This document shows positions 22,746-33,476 of a DNA stretch of 64,000 nucleotides, piece after piece. The position numbers and the translations under genes are program-made. The DNA lies in the NCBI RefSeq assembly GCF_020740795.1, contig NC_067290.1, positions 15,420,001 to 15,484,000 on the forward strand, written 5' to 3'. The DNA comes from Apus apus (lineage: Eukaryota; Chordata; Aves; Apodiformes; Apodidae). The number at the start of each line of letters is the position of its first letter. Position 1 is the first letter of the stretch. The notes under the pieces were generated by a model. That model was not told the DNA's origin. It searched no databases and saw only the letters and a program-made list of their open reading frames with translations.

Positions 22746-23225
22746 GTGAGCGGGGGCGGCCCGGCCGGGCCCGGCCGCTGCGGCGCGGGGGGCTCGGGCG
22801 GAGCGGCGGGGCCGCGGGGCCGCCCGTCAAGCCGCTCTCTGTTCCCTCCCGCAGAGCACTACAAGCACCACTGGTTCCCCCTGGTGCCCTCCAAGGGCTC
22901 CGGCTACCGGTGCATTAGGATCAACCATCAGATGGACCCCTTGATAGGCAAGGCAGCGGGCATGATTGGACTGAGCCACGAGAGACTCTTCCAGCTCCTA
23001 CCCAGCGAACTGACTCTTTGGGTCGACCCTTTCGAAGTGTCCTACCGCATAGGTGAAGATGGGTCCATCTGTGTCCTCTACGAAGGCCCCCAGCCTGACG
23101 GGAGGGCCAGCCGGGCGCTGGAGGGCCGGGGCAGCTGCAGGGGGGACTGGAGGACAGGCAGGTCCAGCCCTTCCAAGAGGTCCATGATGACACAGTTTCT
23201 AGTTAAAAATTGCTGTTTCTTGTAG
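22628..23225 (+). CDS. BTG/TOB family antiproliferative protein, BTG1/BTG2-like paralogue
   Basis: Two coding exons, 22628-22745 and 22855-23225, join in frame to 162 residues (human BTG1 171, BTG2 158). BTG proteins bind the CNOT7/CNOT8 deadenylases of CCR4-NOT and restrain proliferation. Box A is [19 protein letters not shown] from residue 40, continuing to CIRIN at 63. Box B is [19 protein letters not shown] at 88-106, then [14 protein letters not shown]1/2-type GRSSPSK box is at 141-147. The N-terminus ([17 protein letters not shown]) and residues 117-140 differ clearly from BTG1 and BTG2, so this is a separate paralogue; it could be the BTG5-type gene of fish and frogs, but I cannot confirm the name. 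The protein ends NCCFL, whose last four residues fit a CaaX box. The intron lies at the usual BTG1/BTG2 position, before the EHYKHHWF codons. Confidence 0.92.
22855..23225 (+). CDS. BTG-like exon 2 (residues 40-162 and stop)
   Basis: Acceptor CTCCCGCAG. Contains boxes A and B, the SPSK box and the variant C-terminus. The stop TAG follows codons Cys-Cys-Phe-Leu directly. Confidence 0.93.
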
Positions 23226-23468
23226 AGTGATGTGTGTATCCCGAAGTTATAGTAAACTTAAACGTAACAGATTTTTTTGGTTTTTAGTTGTTTGTTTGGG
23301 GTTTTTTCCACCCGATAGTCATGAAGGTTGTAGCAGTACTGCCGAGTTCTTTGTGGCCAAGGGCTAATGTATAAAGCAGGTCTTTACACTGCATGTTCCC
23401 TTCTGTGTCCTGTAAATGCACTGTACAGCCAGTTGATTGTTTTACACATTTATATTTTGGCTATTTGT

Positions 23469-23474
23469 AATAAA
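23469..23474 (+). terminator. Polyadenylation signal of the BTG-like gene
   Basis: AATAAA 244 bases after the stop codon, preceded by T-rich UTR with TTGTTTG-type elements. A second AATAAA at 23796-23801 could give a longer UTR. Confidence 0.6.
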
Positions 23475-23801
23475 AAAGCAATATTGTAGCATTCTTTATG
23501 ATGGATTTTAGTCAAGATTAACACTTGCTAAAACATTCCTCAGCTTGTAGAGCAATAACACGAAAGGGGGTGGGAAACAAATCTGCACATAAATCTCCAG
23601 TGATTTGTCTGCACAGACTTCTCTCAGGGTTGTTCAAGTTTGGCTGTGAGGCACAAATCACAAAAATAACTCTTATTTTTTCCCTTTTCAAAGCATGCAT
23701 TTATTTGAGGGCCAGATTCCATCATGCCCCAACGTTTTGACAAAAATAATTGGGGAATTAGTTTGTCTTGTTATTTCCAGTCATTGGAGTAGAAGAATAA
23801 A

Positions 23802-26800
23802 GACTTGCTCAAACTGCTCTTGAGTCACTTTGTTATTTTTTTCCCCTCAGGCTTTTTGCATTGCTATAAAAGCTTCCTCTAGCTATTTCTGACTGTCACA
23901 GGTAGCTTCACAGTTAGAAAGGCATGGCTCTGAATGTTCATCTTTATTTCAGATCACCACAAAATGCTTAGCTTCAGTAAAGCTTGCTGGCCATGTGTCT
24001 GAGTGGAGCTGAATAGTCTGCAAAGAGCTGTGTGGCTTTTTAAAAATGTGTGCTGTATCCAGCTGAACTGAAGCAAAGTTCTCTTCTAACGTGCTCTGTT
24101 GCAGAACAATGTTTGAGTTTATTGGGAAATTAAGTTTGTGTTTAAAACTGCAACTTAAAACAGCCTTGAAAGCTATAGTGAAGTGTTGATTGTCAATACT
24201 GTTGCTACCTTGGCTTTTCTGGAAGGTAAAAACCTGCCATTTCAGCATTCAGCTGCATTGAGTGCCTGCTTGTTTTCTCAGTGTCTCTAATACCAGTTGG
24301 ATAGAACTTCAGTGAAAGTATCAGATACAGTGGATTTGATGTAATAACAAAACTTTGTGGTGTTGGTTTACATGGAGACTCTTGGTATTGGTTTTCCAGT
24401 AAAGGATTCAATTTACAGATACTGTGATTCCTCTCCTAAGAAGCAGAGGTCTGCAGTCTAGCCACAGGAGACTGCCTAGTGTCCAGCAGTGCTGGTTTTT
24501 TGATAGCCTGGTGCTGGAGCAGAGTTGAATGCCTGATGAAAGGAAGCTTTGTCTGGTGTTAGTATGTCAGCAAAAAAAAGAAAATCTTGCACTGTGTCAG
24601 TAACCTGGTAAAACGCAGTGAAAAACAGGGCAAATCTGGGCAAACTGGAAAGGGCAGAACTCCAGCTCACGTAAAGAGGTTTTTGTACTTTGTGTTGGAA
24701 AAAGCTGTGGCTTCTTGCTGTTTGCTGCCTTATGTCAGAGGCAGGCTGGTCTGGTGGTGTTTGTTCTGATTAAAATGCACGGTGCAGTTTTCTTAGCAAT
24801 TAGTAGTTGTGAAACTGATTGTGTGTTTCGAGTGTCTCTCTCCATAAATAAGTTTCTGGGTTACTTTAACAAATGGGTGTGAAACGTCTTGTGGCAAATT
24901 GCCTTTTTATTATACAAGATTGAAAATCAGTTCTCACGACATTGTTTTATTCTATTGGGAAGACAGTAACACTTTGTTTATATTTTTCTCTGATAGAATT
25001 ACCTGCAGTGAACATTTATTTCTTAGGGTGTCTCAGAGACATGTTTGACACATTTGTCAGTAACTGAACATAACTTTAAATCTGCGGAAGGCGAGATCCC
25101 CTCAATTAAACTTCATTTGAAAGATACTGACCTTGCTGCACATCATAGCAGCTTATCTGAAAAGATATAGTATGAAGTTTTTAGCTTAACAGTGAATTTT
25201 ACATGGCAATAAGCACTTGCATTGGAATGGAAGATGGTTTGGGACACAGGGTGTGATTTCTAGACACCAGGTGCAGTTTGACATGAAGCAGGTTTTTCAG
25301 GTGTTCTTTTCTTGCCTGGTGCCTGTCTGTAAGAGTAGACAAGAGGCAGGGTTAACCAGCCATGGTGAATTCTGTTGCTTCTTATTTATTACTCCCACCA
25401 TATTCAGTGGGATATTTCATATGTTGTATAGTAAGAGTGTCTTGGGGATCCTACACTCTCTGCATGTTTTAACTTTATCACGGAACAGGATGTTTTTGTT
25501 AGTGTAATTTGAATTCAATTTCATGTATTTAAGCTACAGGCATAGCAGTAGAAGCTATTCTGCAGAGAAGCAGGTGGAGGAGGCTGGGGAGCTTGAAGAC
25601 AGCCCACTGAAGCAAATAAAATGCTTGAGCTGCAAGTAAATACGCTGTAATATCTGTGACATCTAGAACTACATTCCATTGCTTTGGAAAAAAAGAAAAG
25701 TCAAAGACCTACTAACAGCACAAAGGCTGTTCTGAGGGAATAGAGCTCTTGGTAATAAGCCAAGGAGGCTGCTGTTTGGAGGAGGTAAATAAAAGTAATT
25801 TCAGGTTTTCCATGAAAGGTGGTAAGTTTTGCACTCTGCCATTGCAACAAACGTGCCAGAATCTTAAGGTGTTTAAAATTATGTACTTGTCACACAAGAC
25901 TGACTGCATCTGATCAGTCATGATTTAGGGCAGAATGGCTTGGATTCTGCAGGAAGAAATACTGCATTCCAGCCTCCTTGAAGCAGTAAAAATATATGGA
26001 GAAAGGATATAGTGGTCTGTTTCATGCCTGTTTGTATGAGGATGGGTTAGCTGTTAGATAAATAAAGCTGAAGGAAGAAAAATTTGTAGAGGAGAAAACA
26101 TACATTTGCCTGTTTCTCCTAAATGTTGCCTCATTGTGCAGACAAATAACATTTGTCTTTCTGAGTTGTAAAATCCAAAAGAGACAGAAGGTCCTGTTTA
26201 TACAGCCTGACCACTTGAGTGCTGCAAGTCATGTGTATGGCACCCCTGACTGCACCTAAGGATTCAGAGGTGTATAGTTTTGAGCTGAAACTTCAAGATA
26301 TAAGGTTATAATCTGTATTTGTTTCAGATTCTCTTACCTTTCGTTCAAATATGATTTTTCGTACATTTTTGAAGTTTAATTTCTGAACATTATTTCTTTA
26401 TCCTCAAGATGAAAGTATGGCCTTTTGTGTGTAGTTCATGCTGCCATCAAATTAAGTCTGTTTTTTTTTTGTGGAAAGGATTAAAAGGATTAAGCCTTTT
26501 AAGTTTAAGCATAAATATTTTTCTTTTAACAGGGATTTACATACCTGCTTTCTGCAAACCCCATGTTTTTAAATACGTGCATGAGAATGTGTTCTCAAGA
26601 AATGAGGGCAGTGAACCAACTGATCGGATCAGACTGTTCCCACCCGTATTTGCCAACCCCAGCACTGACAGTTCTGTGATTTTCACTTTACTGAGAACAA
26701 TGTAAAATTACTTTGGATCTAGTACTGACATAATTGCTAAATATGAGGTCTTTCATGAACTCATTTGTAATTCATGTGCTGCATTCTTCACTCTGTTTTT

Positions 26801-29800
26801 ATTTTGTCCAGAATGCTGTGTGTTTTAGGCAAAGTGCCTTGTGGTGTTACTGCAGTTACAGAGACCAGGATAGCTTTTCTATAAAACCACGTTGACTGGC
26901 ACTAGTGACATTTTTCTCTTTTTAATTGTACTTCTTATTATGAAGTGAATTAATACTTTATTAATAAACATACTTTTTACATTTAATCCATGATTTAAAG
27001 TGTTGTAACTCATGGTTTTTTTTATATTGGGACACCTGCTCTGGAGAAACTTCCTAGTTATTCCCACAAACACCAGAAATAGACATTAGGGTCCCACTAA
27101 TATATGAAGGCAGTTCTCTTGGGCATTTTTCTAGATCTTGTGTCTGTTTTTCCTTATGAAATCCTAAGATCTTGATATTATCTGTTGCAGTCATAAGCAT
27201 ATTTGAAGTATTTCATAATCTGTTTCTCCTAGCTATTGTAACCATGGATTTTCCTTTCACATTTTAAACTTCCTTCAGATTCTTTTTAACATCACAATAA
27301 TCCATGTATGTTGGCTTTTTTTCTGTTTCACCTTTTGTGGTGGTGTTTTTTCTTGTTTTCTTGCCTTCATAGAGCAGTTTTTACTGTTCTGTGACTGCAC
27401 TGAGATGTTTGGGGTGATGCAGTGTAGGGCCTAGAAAAGAAAAAACTAAAACCAAGTATTAAATGATGCATAGACACCTGATAGTATCTCCTCAATCCAG
27501 CAGATGAGGCTGTTTCCCATTACATTTGGTCTGCAACACCGTAAGCCCCTGGAAACCTGTAACCATGTGACAACCAAAGTACTAACATTGATCCTCTGGG
27601 TTCTTACAGAAGAGCACCTCAGAGTTTTTCTTTTTCCCACCAGTACTGCTTTTCAGCCACCTAGAAGTAGATCAAGCAATTAAGTGAACAACATTTAAAT
27701 TCCTTTTTAGAGTGCAAAGTAAGAAAATGGAAAAACAGGTGATTTTGTTTATACCAAAAAATACCTTGTAATAAGTAGTTTTGAGATATTTTTTTTTTCT
27801 CTGAGATTGATAGATTTGCTTCATAAAACGTACTTGTTCCTGGAGCCTCATGAACTGAATCTTGTTTTTTTTTAAAAAACACAACAAACGTTTGAGTCCA
27901 TTACTTTTCCTGCTTTTGTCAGATTATCTCCTCTTTCTATGTACTTATTTCTACCTGGGGAATAAATATTATAATTTAAATTATTTTTGGTATGTCTCCA
28001 CTCTTTGTTTGGTGTTGGGTAGCAAGATTGCTCTAATGGATTTTTGCAATTTTTTCTAGTAGCTACAAGTGTATCTTTTGTCCCTGATCTTTAATTGTAA
28101 TTAAATGTCTATCTCCAGGTATAATTTTGTAAATGTTGTTTTTATTTTTTGGACTCTAGTATAATAGATTTATAAATAGGTTCAAAACCAGCCATCTAGT
28201 AGAACATCAAAGTATGTTTTTTTTTAATCTATAAATTCATGTTGTGTGGATTTGTGCATTCCAAGGTGCCAAGTCCTGTGTGAGAAGGGGCTCCACTGCT
28301 CTTAGCCCTGCTTCTGTTCTAAGAACCGTAGAATTTGATCTAGAGTTTACACTTGCTCAAGCATCTTAAATTTATTTCCTAAAAAAAGCCTGACTTGAGA
28401 GATGTTGATATCTGTATATATTTCGGTATATTTATTTTCCTGCCACTGTTAGGAATAGTTGTTTTCCAAGCAACTGGGATTTATTTTTTTTCCTAGAAAT
28501 CTGTTGGGAAGGTGTGTTACTCATATTTATGCTTTTGTTCCAAATGAGATAGTTTGATAAAGATTTGTATTGCAATGGATGCTGTTTTACACTTGGTTTT
28601 GGCAAGTATTCAGTTAGGAAAATCTCATAATCACTTATAAAACATCATCTTCATTCCACCTTAATCAAGAGAGTTGTAGATTGTCACCTTTGTAACAGCA
28701 GTTTTAAATCCATAAAGCATAGTTTAGTGGCATGCTTTATCACTGATGCTCTGATAATGCAGATCACTTTTAAGCTCTCTTTTAACATGGGTAGATCTAT
28801 TAGTAAAGGGATGGCAGAAATCTAATATGTGTTGGGGGAGAAAAATCAACATCAACCAAACAAACTCAAAAAACTGAAGTGACAGCTCAATGAATGAATG
28901 GTTCATTGTCCCAAAACGTTTCTTTGGTGATGTGCTCTCTACAGCTTTTTCAGAGCATGCCCAGAAATATCCTATGGTTCTGTGTGTTTTCTTCTTTCCT
29001 TGAAAGGGCCCCCCCACACTCCTCCTGCTGGGAGGTTCTGCTGAAAAGTACAATTTCATAATCAGCTTAATCTGGTCTGAAAATGAGCTTGCAACAAAAT
29101 GGCTAATCCTGCACTCCCTGCTGCTTTGGGTTGTGTTCCTGTTCCCCCTTCAGTGATGGCTGGAGGACTGGTGTGGATATGCAGTGTGTCCCACTGGTTT
29201 GCTGAGTCCACTAAAGAACTTCTAAAAAATACATTAAAAGAATCCCACGTGAGAAAACTTGACCATTCATTTGTTGAATAATCTGCTGCAATGTGCCACA
29301 GGGGTGTAAGAGTGCTGAGGGCAGTGTGAAGAGGGCACGGGAATATGTGGCCAGGTTTGAAAAGGAGAACAAGATCATCCCTTTGAGATAGCATAGTGTT
29401 TGTATTGGCTGCTGTGCTTGGGGCACTGCAGTGTATCTGTGTTTATGTATTGGAGATGACAGGTAATCTGAGAATTTGAGAAAGTGTCTCTTGAAAATAC
29501 AGGTTCTGCTTGCTGATTTCAATCGTGATGATGCCAGTAAGCTGAATTCTTCAAGGGTGGTGGCTGGGGGGAGCATTAATTTTGTATGTTGCCACTTGAA
29601 TACAGAGGTCGCTCCAAAATTACTAGCACCACGGTCGATACAAGGGGGTGTGTATGAATTTAAGGAATTGCTTCTTTCAAAGTATTTGATAACTGAGTCA
29701 GGGAACATAAATCTGAATTTATCACTGTACAAAAGAAACTGCTGCTGAGTCCATCTGTGCCATTCCCAGATACTGTCGGGCAGTTCAGTGTGTCCGTGCA

Positions 29801-32800
29801 TAAACAGAAACACAACGTGTCACCAGTTTACGTCAATTTGTCATTTATCTTCTGGGGACCTTGTACTCAGTGAACTAGAAGTTTTAAAAGGGAAGATTTC
29901 AAGGCTTTTTCACAGAAGTGCATTGGCAAATGATGGCAGTTTAGCTGGAAATCAGATTACTATACGTGTTCTCTTGCTTATTTAAGGGCTTGTGTAAAAA
30001 AAGTTTAAGACGTTCTTTCCTTTAACCATTAACAGGTCCAAGGACTAAACACAAGGTTAGGGTATGTTTATCATAGGAGACAATAAGGTGTTTTCCCAGG
30101 AGCAGTTATATGTTGCAAGAGGGTGTCTGATCATCAGCACATAGTATGACATTAACAGCAAGACATCTGCAATAAGAAGTGTTAGCCTGTCCTGGGAGCA
30201 GCAAAAATGCTGCTTCTGTGTGCCTTCTGGCCAGGCTACTGAGCCTGCTCTGGTACTTTGCTTTCACCTCTTTATGTAAAGAGCATTTTCTATTCCTGTC
30301 ACTGGTATGTCACTTAATACAAGGCAAGACCTACAAGCTCTTTATCCTTTCATCTTTCCTTCCTTGCCCACAGGATTAAAGGCTGTAAGAACAGACTAAG
30401 GAGGTGCTTAGAAGGGGTTGGTCTTGTTCCATTCTGCTTTAATACCCTGTCAAAGCTACTAGGATTTAACCAGTGTTCTGCTTTAAAAACCTCCCTCCTA
30501 CGGTTTCTAACTAGACCTGCTTTTCCTTAAATTTTCTCTTACTAGTCCCAGAAATTCCCCACAAAGCTGTTGGTTGTTTTTTTGGGTCAAATCCTCCAGG
30601 TAATTAGTTGTATTTTTTCTAAATAAACATTCAGGACTCCTGTGCATGGAAAACAGTATTTAATTGTGTTGGCAGTTCTTTGGAGTTATATATACTGTAT
30701 AGAGAAGTTGTTATTTATGCTGTGTCTGTAGCTTAATTTCCTCCCTCATCAGACTTGTATGTAGCAATCAAACCTCTTAGTAGTTATAATGTCTATTTAT
30801 TCACATCTGTGGTTATTGGTGGCTGGGTAGGTTTGTGTGAGCTCTTGTCTGTTAACAACATGTATGTGGCTTTATCTTCACTGACCTGGAGTCACCTTTC
30901 TTGCTACTTGTAGCCCTGTTCCTGAAGTAATTGATTTGCTTAGTTTCTGAACTATTTTATTGTGGTTCAGTGTCACACAGGCTGTCAAAGAACAAACTCC
31001 AGTCCTCTTCTGATCTTTTTGTTTTTTTAATTGGGTCAGTGTTTCTCAGTCTGAGATGGTGAAATAGCAGTTGGAGGATGATATTTCTTGCATTTCTAGT
31101 AGGATTATGAAGTTACATGAATAAACCACGGATTAAAGAAAAAACTATGGGAGGGGAGTCATGTTTGGGTGGGCTTTGGTGGGGTCATGATCTGTACATG
31201 ACCCAGGGGAGCTGGGATGAGTATACTAAAGGTGTGAAGTCAGGGCCATAGTTAAAATGCCATTTAAAAATAAAACTACAGTCATGTGATAACAGAAGAT
31301 AGGGAGGGAAGACATTTTGTTAGTTAATGTGTTGTTGTCTGTCATCTTCACGTAAAGAGACGGGGGCTATTTTATGATTTTTAGTTGCAAATCTGTTTGA
31401 CAACAGTGTTATGTGTCAGTATTTTACTAGCTCATTCTTAGTGTTGTATGACCTGTGATCTCAGGCCACTTTTACTTGAGAATATCTGCAGTTAAGTATA
31501 GTATACCCACTGATTTCAAATTTATGGACTATTTGGTTTTTTTTGTATCCCAACACTAAATAGTGACAAGAAACAGGAGCTGTGACATAAAAGCACAGCC
31601 ACTCCATGCAGTCACAGGACCCAAAGAAAGAGAAATGTTTTTCAGGCCTGTGGTTCTCTCCTGACTCCTTCACATCACACCAAAAAAGACCCAATGAAGG
31701 GATTAAGTGGGAGCTGTAGAACTGAAGCTGCGATTACTTCACATGTTCCTGATGCAGTTTTAAACCAGCTTATTTACATACTAAAATACCAGAGAGCATC
31801 TGGTCATCTGCTGAGGTCCTCAGGTGGCTTTTGAAGGTTGCTGAGCTCTGTGCTAGCAGTCCTCCAGGCAGCTCAGGAAAACCAGTCCTGGGATGTCTGC
31901 GCGGGCTGGAGTTACTCCACAAGATATGGCCCTATTGGTGGAATTCTAGTGAAGCAATATTTCAACATCATTAATGGCACAAAAGCTTAAGATAATTCAG
32001 TTCAAGCATGGTGTAGATAGTACCTGGGATGAGTAATGCTTAAAAACTGATAATGCAGAGGGAAATAATGTGTCAATAGGCTTTTGTGCCTCCAGTTTCC
32101 AGGGTTTTCAGAACACCCACACATGGGTCCAAAGAGTAGCTCATGCTCCGTGGAATGCTGGAGGGAAAGGTGAAGAGGGGAAGTGACCTGCTAGGGAGAG
32201 GGGCTGTGTTAAAACTCGGGTGTTCTCAGGGTGTTTACCCTTGCACTCAGAACCTCCACTTTTTTTTTTCTTCTGTAAATGTACGTTTTCCAGAAGTGGG
32301 AAAGAATGGAAAATGGATTGACTTGTTATGCTTGAGTTCCTTTTAAAATTGAGACAAATTAGTTTTGCAAGACACTATGTTGGTATTACTTGCCTTTGTG
32401 TTTCTCCATGTATGCCTAGTAAGTATCCACGTACTATTCCTCTGAAGTGCAGTTGATTTTTTAATAGAAGTATTAGAAATACCCCAGTCTTGCCCACAGT
32501 CCTGAGCAAAACTTCTTTGTGACACATTTGGTAAGTCACGACAGTACGGTAAATAGGTTTTGTATATATTGCATTTGTTGCTACACAACATGAGGAAACT
32601 TTGCAGGGGACAGGAACATACTTAAAACATGCCTCTGCCATTATTTTAATCCTTGATAAATGGTGAAATGGATTCACCTTTTCGTGTAGGTGTGTATATA
32701 GGATGTTAAATAGAAATGTCAGAGTGCTTGTCCATCAGTACTTGGGCAAAAAGGAAGCACGAATTGTTTAACCCCCTTCTAAAGAAAAAAGTTCTAGTGG

Positions 32801-32940
32801 CATTAGATGATCGATGATTTAGGTTGCAGCAGCACACACTTGAAAAAAAGGATCAATGACTCACTACAGACTGATGCAGGTTTTATTTTCAGCCTTCTAG
32901 GTCCATCTTCTCCTTTAAAATAAAAGGGGATAAATGTTCT
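23802..32940. other. Intergenic region between the BTG-like gene and IPPK
   Basis: About 9 kb of AT-rich DNA without a recognisable host gene. Open frames are short and lack family resemblance, apart from a decayed Tc1/mariner-like transposase near 29.3-29.8 kb. Several T-rich tracts occur. Enhancers for the flanking genes may lie here but cannot be identified by eye. Confidence 0.5.
29330..29830 (-). mobile_element. Decayed Tc1/mariner-like DNA transposon (transposase remnant)
   Basis: On the minus strand, about 29798-29590 encodes WHRWTQQQFLLYSDKFRF and, after about 29 residues, SNFGATSVFKW. Tc1-type transposases have HWT.QQW..VLFSDESRF followed after about 33 residues by .RFGGGSVM.W, around the first catalytic Asp, which is retained here as SDK. 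Between them YTPPCI aligns with FSPNCV. Further on, in another frame, ILRLPVI resembles the ILRPVVIP segment. Similarity then fades and frames change, so this is an old, non-functional copy. No terminal inverted repeats were recognised; the limits are approximate. An open frame of 200 codons (29211-29813) overlaps but follows the transposase only in its first part. Confidence 0.5.
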
Positions 32941-33052
32941 GGGGTGTGACGCGCCGGGGCTGTGGCAGAGCCCGGCCCGGCCGCTCGCGGGGCGTTATTT
33001 ACCTTCTGGGGTGTCCGTCTGGCCGCTGCCTCGGGCGCCTCCTGGGGAAACG

Positions 33053-33088
33053 GGGAATTCCAGAGGGAATTCCAGAGGGAATTCCAGA
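33053..33088. repeat. Three perfect 12-bp repeats carrying GGGAATTCC
   Basis: GGGAATTCCAGA is repeated three times without change. Each copy holds GGGAATTCC, which fits a 9-base kappaB-like motif and an EcoRI palindrome. The repeats are about 310-345 bases upstream of the IPPK start codon. Confidence 0.9.
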
Positions 33089-33226
33089 GCGCCCCGCCTG
33101 AGGGCTTGAACCCGGGGTGCAGGGATTCGTGCTGCCGCTCGGCCTCGGGGCGCCCGGGCAGCGCGGAGGGGGGATGATGTGCCCGGAGGGGGGAGGTACC
33201 GCCCGGGCCTCCCGCCCCGCTCCGCG

Positions 33227-33346
33227 ATGGCGGCGCCGGAGCCGCCCGGAGCGGTCACGGCGGGGCGGGGGGCGGGACTTCCGGCGGGGCGGGGGGGCGG
33301 GGCTTCCGGCGGCGGGGCGCGCGCAGCCGCGATGCTGGCGGCGTGA
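33227..33346 (+). CDS. Possible upstream ORF of IPPK (39 codons)
   Basis: An ATG within the YY1-like ATGGCGGC motif opens a frame of 39 codons (MAAPEPPGAVTAG, then Gly/Ala/Arg-rich) and stops at TGA, 49 bases before the IPPK ATG. It could act as an upstream ORF only if transcription begins to its left, which is unknown. The composition is what GC-rich DNA gives by chance; no function is proposed. Confidence 0.25.
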   Translation: MAAPEPPGAVTAGRGAGLPAGRGGGASGGGARAAAMLAA

Positions 33347-33395
33347 GCGCGCGGGCAGCGTCCCCCGGGCGCGGCGGCGGCGGCGCGTGCCGGGC

Positions 33396-33476
33396 ATGGA
33401 AGTGGAGAAGATGGAGGAGAATGAATGGAAGTACCACGGGGAAGGGAACCAGAGCCTCGTCGTCTCCCACTGCCAG
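33396..33476 (+). CDS. IPPK: IPPK exon 1 (residues 1-27)
   Basis: MEVEKMEENEWKYHGEGN with the nucleotide-binding glycine loop, matching human DENEWGYHGEGNKSLVV. Donor CAG|GTGCGC on a codon boundary, inside the CpG island. A 13.1-kb intron follows. Confidence 0.96.

Larger units (their letters stand above)
22100..22860 (+). promoter_or_regulatory. CpG-island promoter of the BTG-like gene
   Basis: Dense CpG DNA surrounds exon 1 of the BTG-like gene. An inverted CCAAT box (GCCATTGGC, core 22540-22544) lies about 85 bases upstream of the ATG, with GC boxes on both sides and TGACG-type sequence just upstream at about 22513. Five perfect CGGGC units (22575-22599) sit directly before the start codon, so they are probably in the 5' UTR or straddle the transcription start. 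Confidence 0.75.

Noticed and set aside
29211-29813. 200-codon open frame on the minus strand as a host gene
   Set aside because: Its first part follows a Tc1-type transposase and the remainder does not resemble any protein. No splice sites or start context support a host gene.
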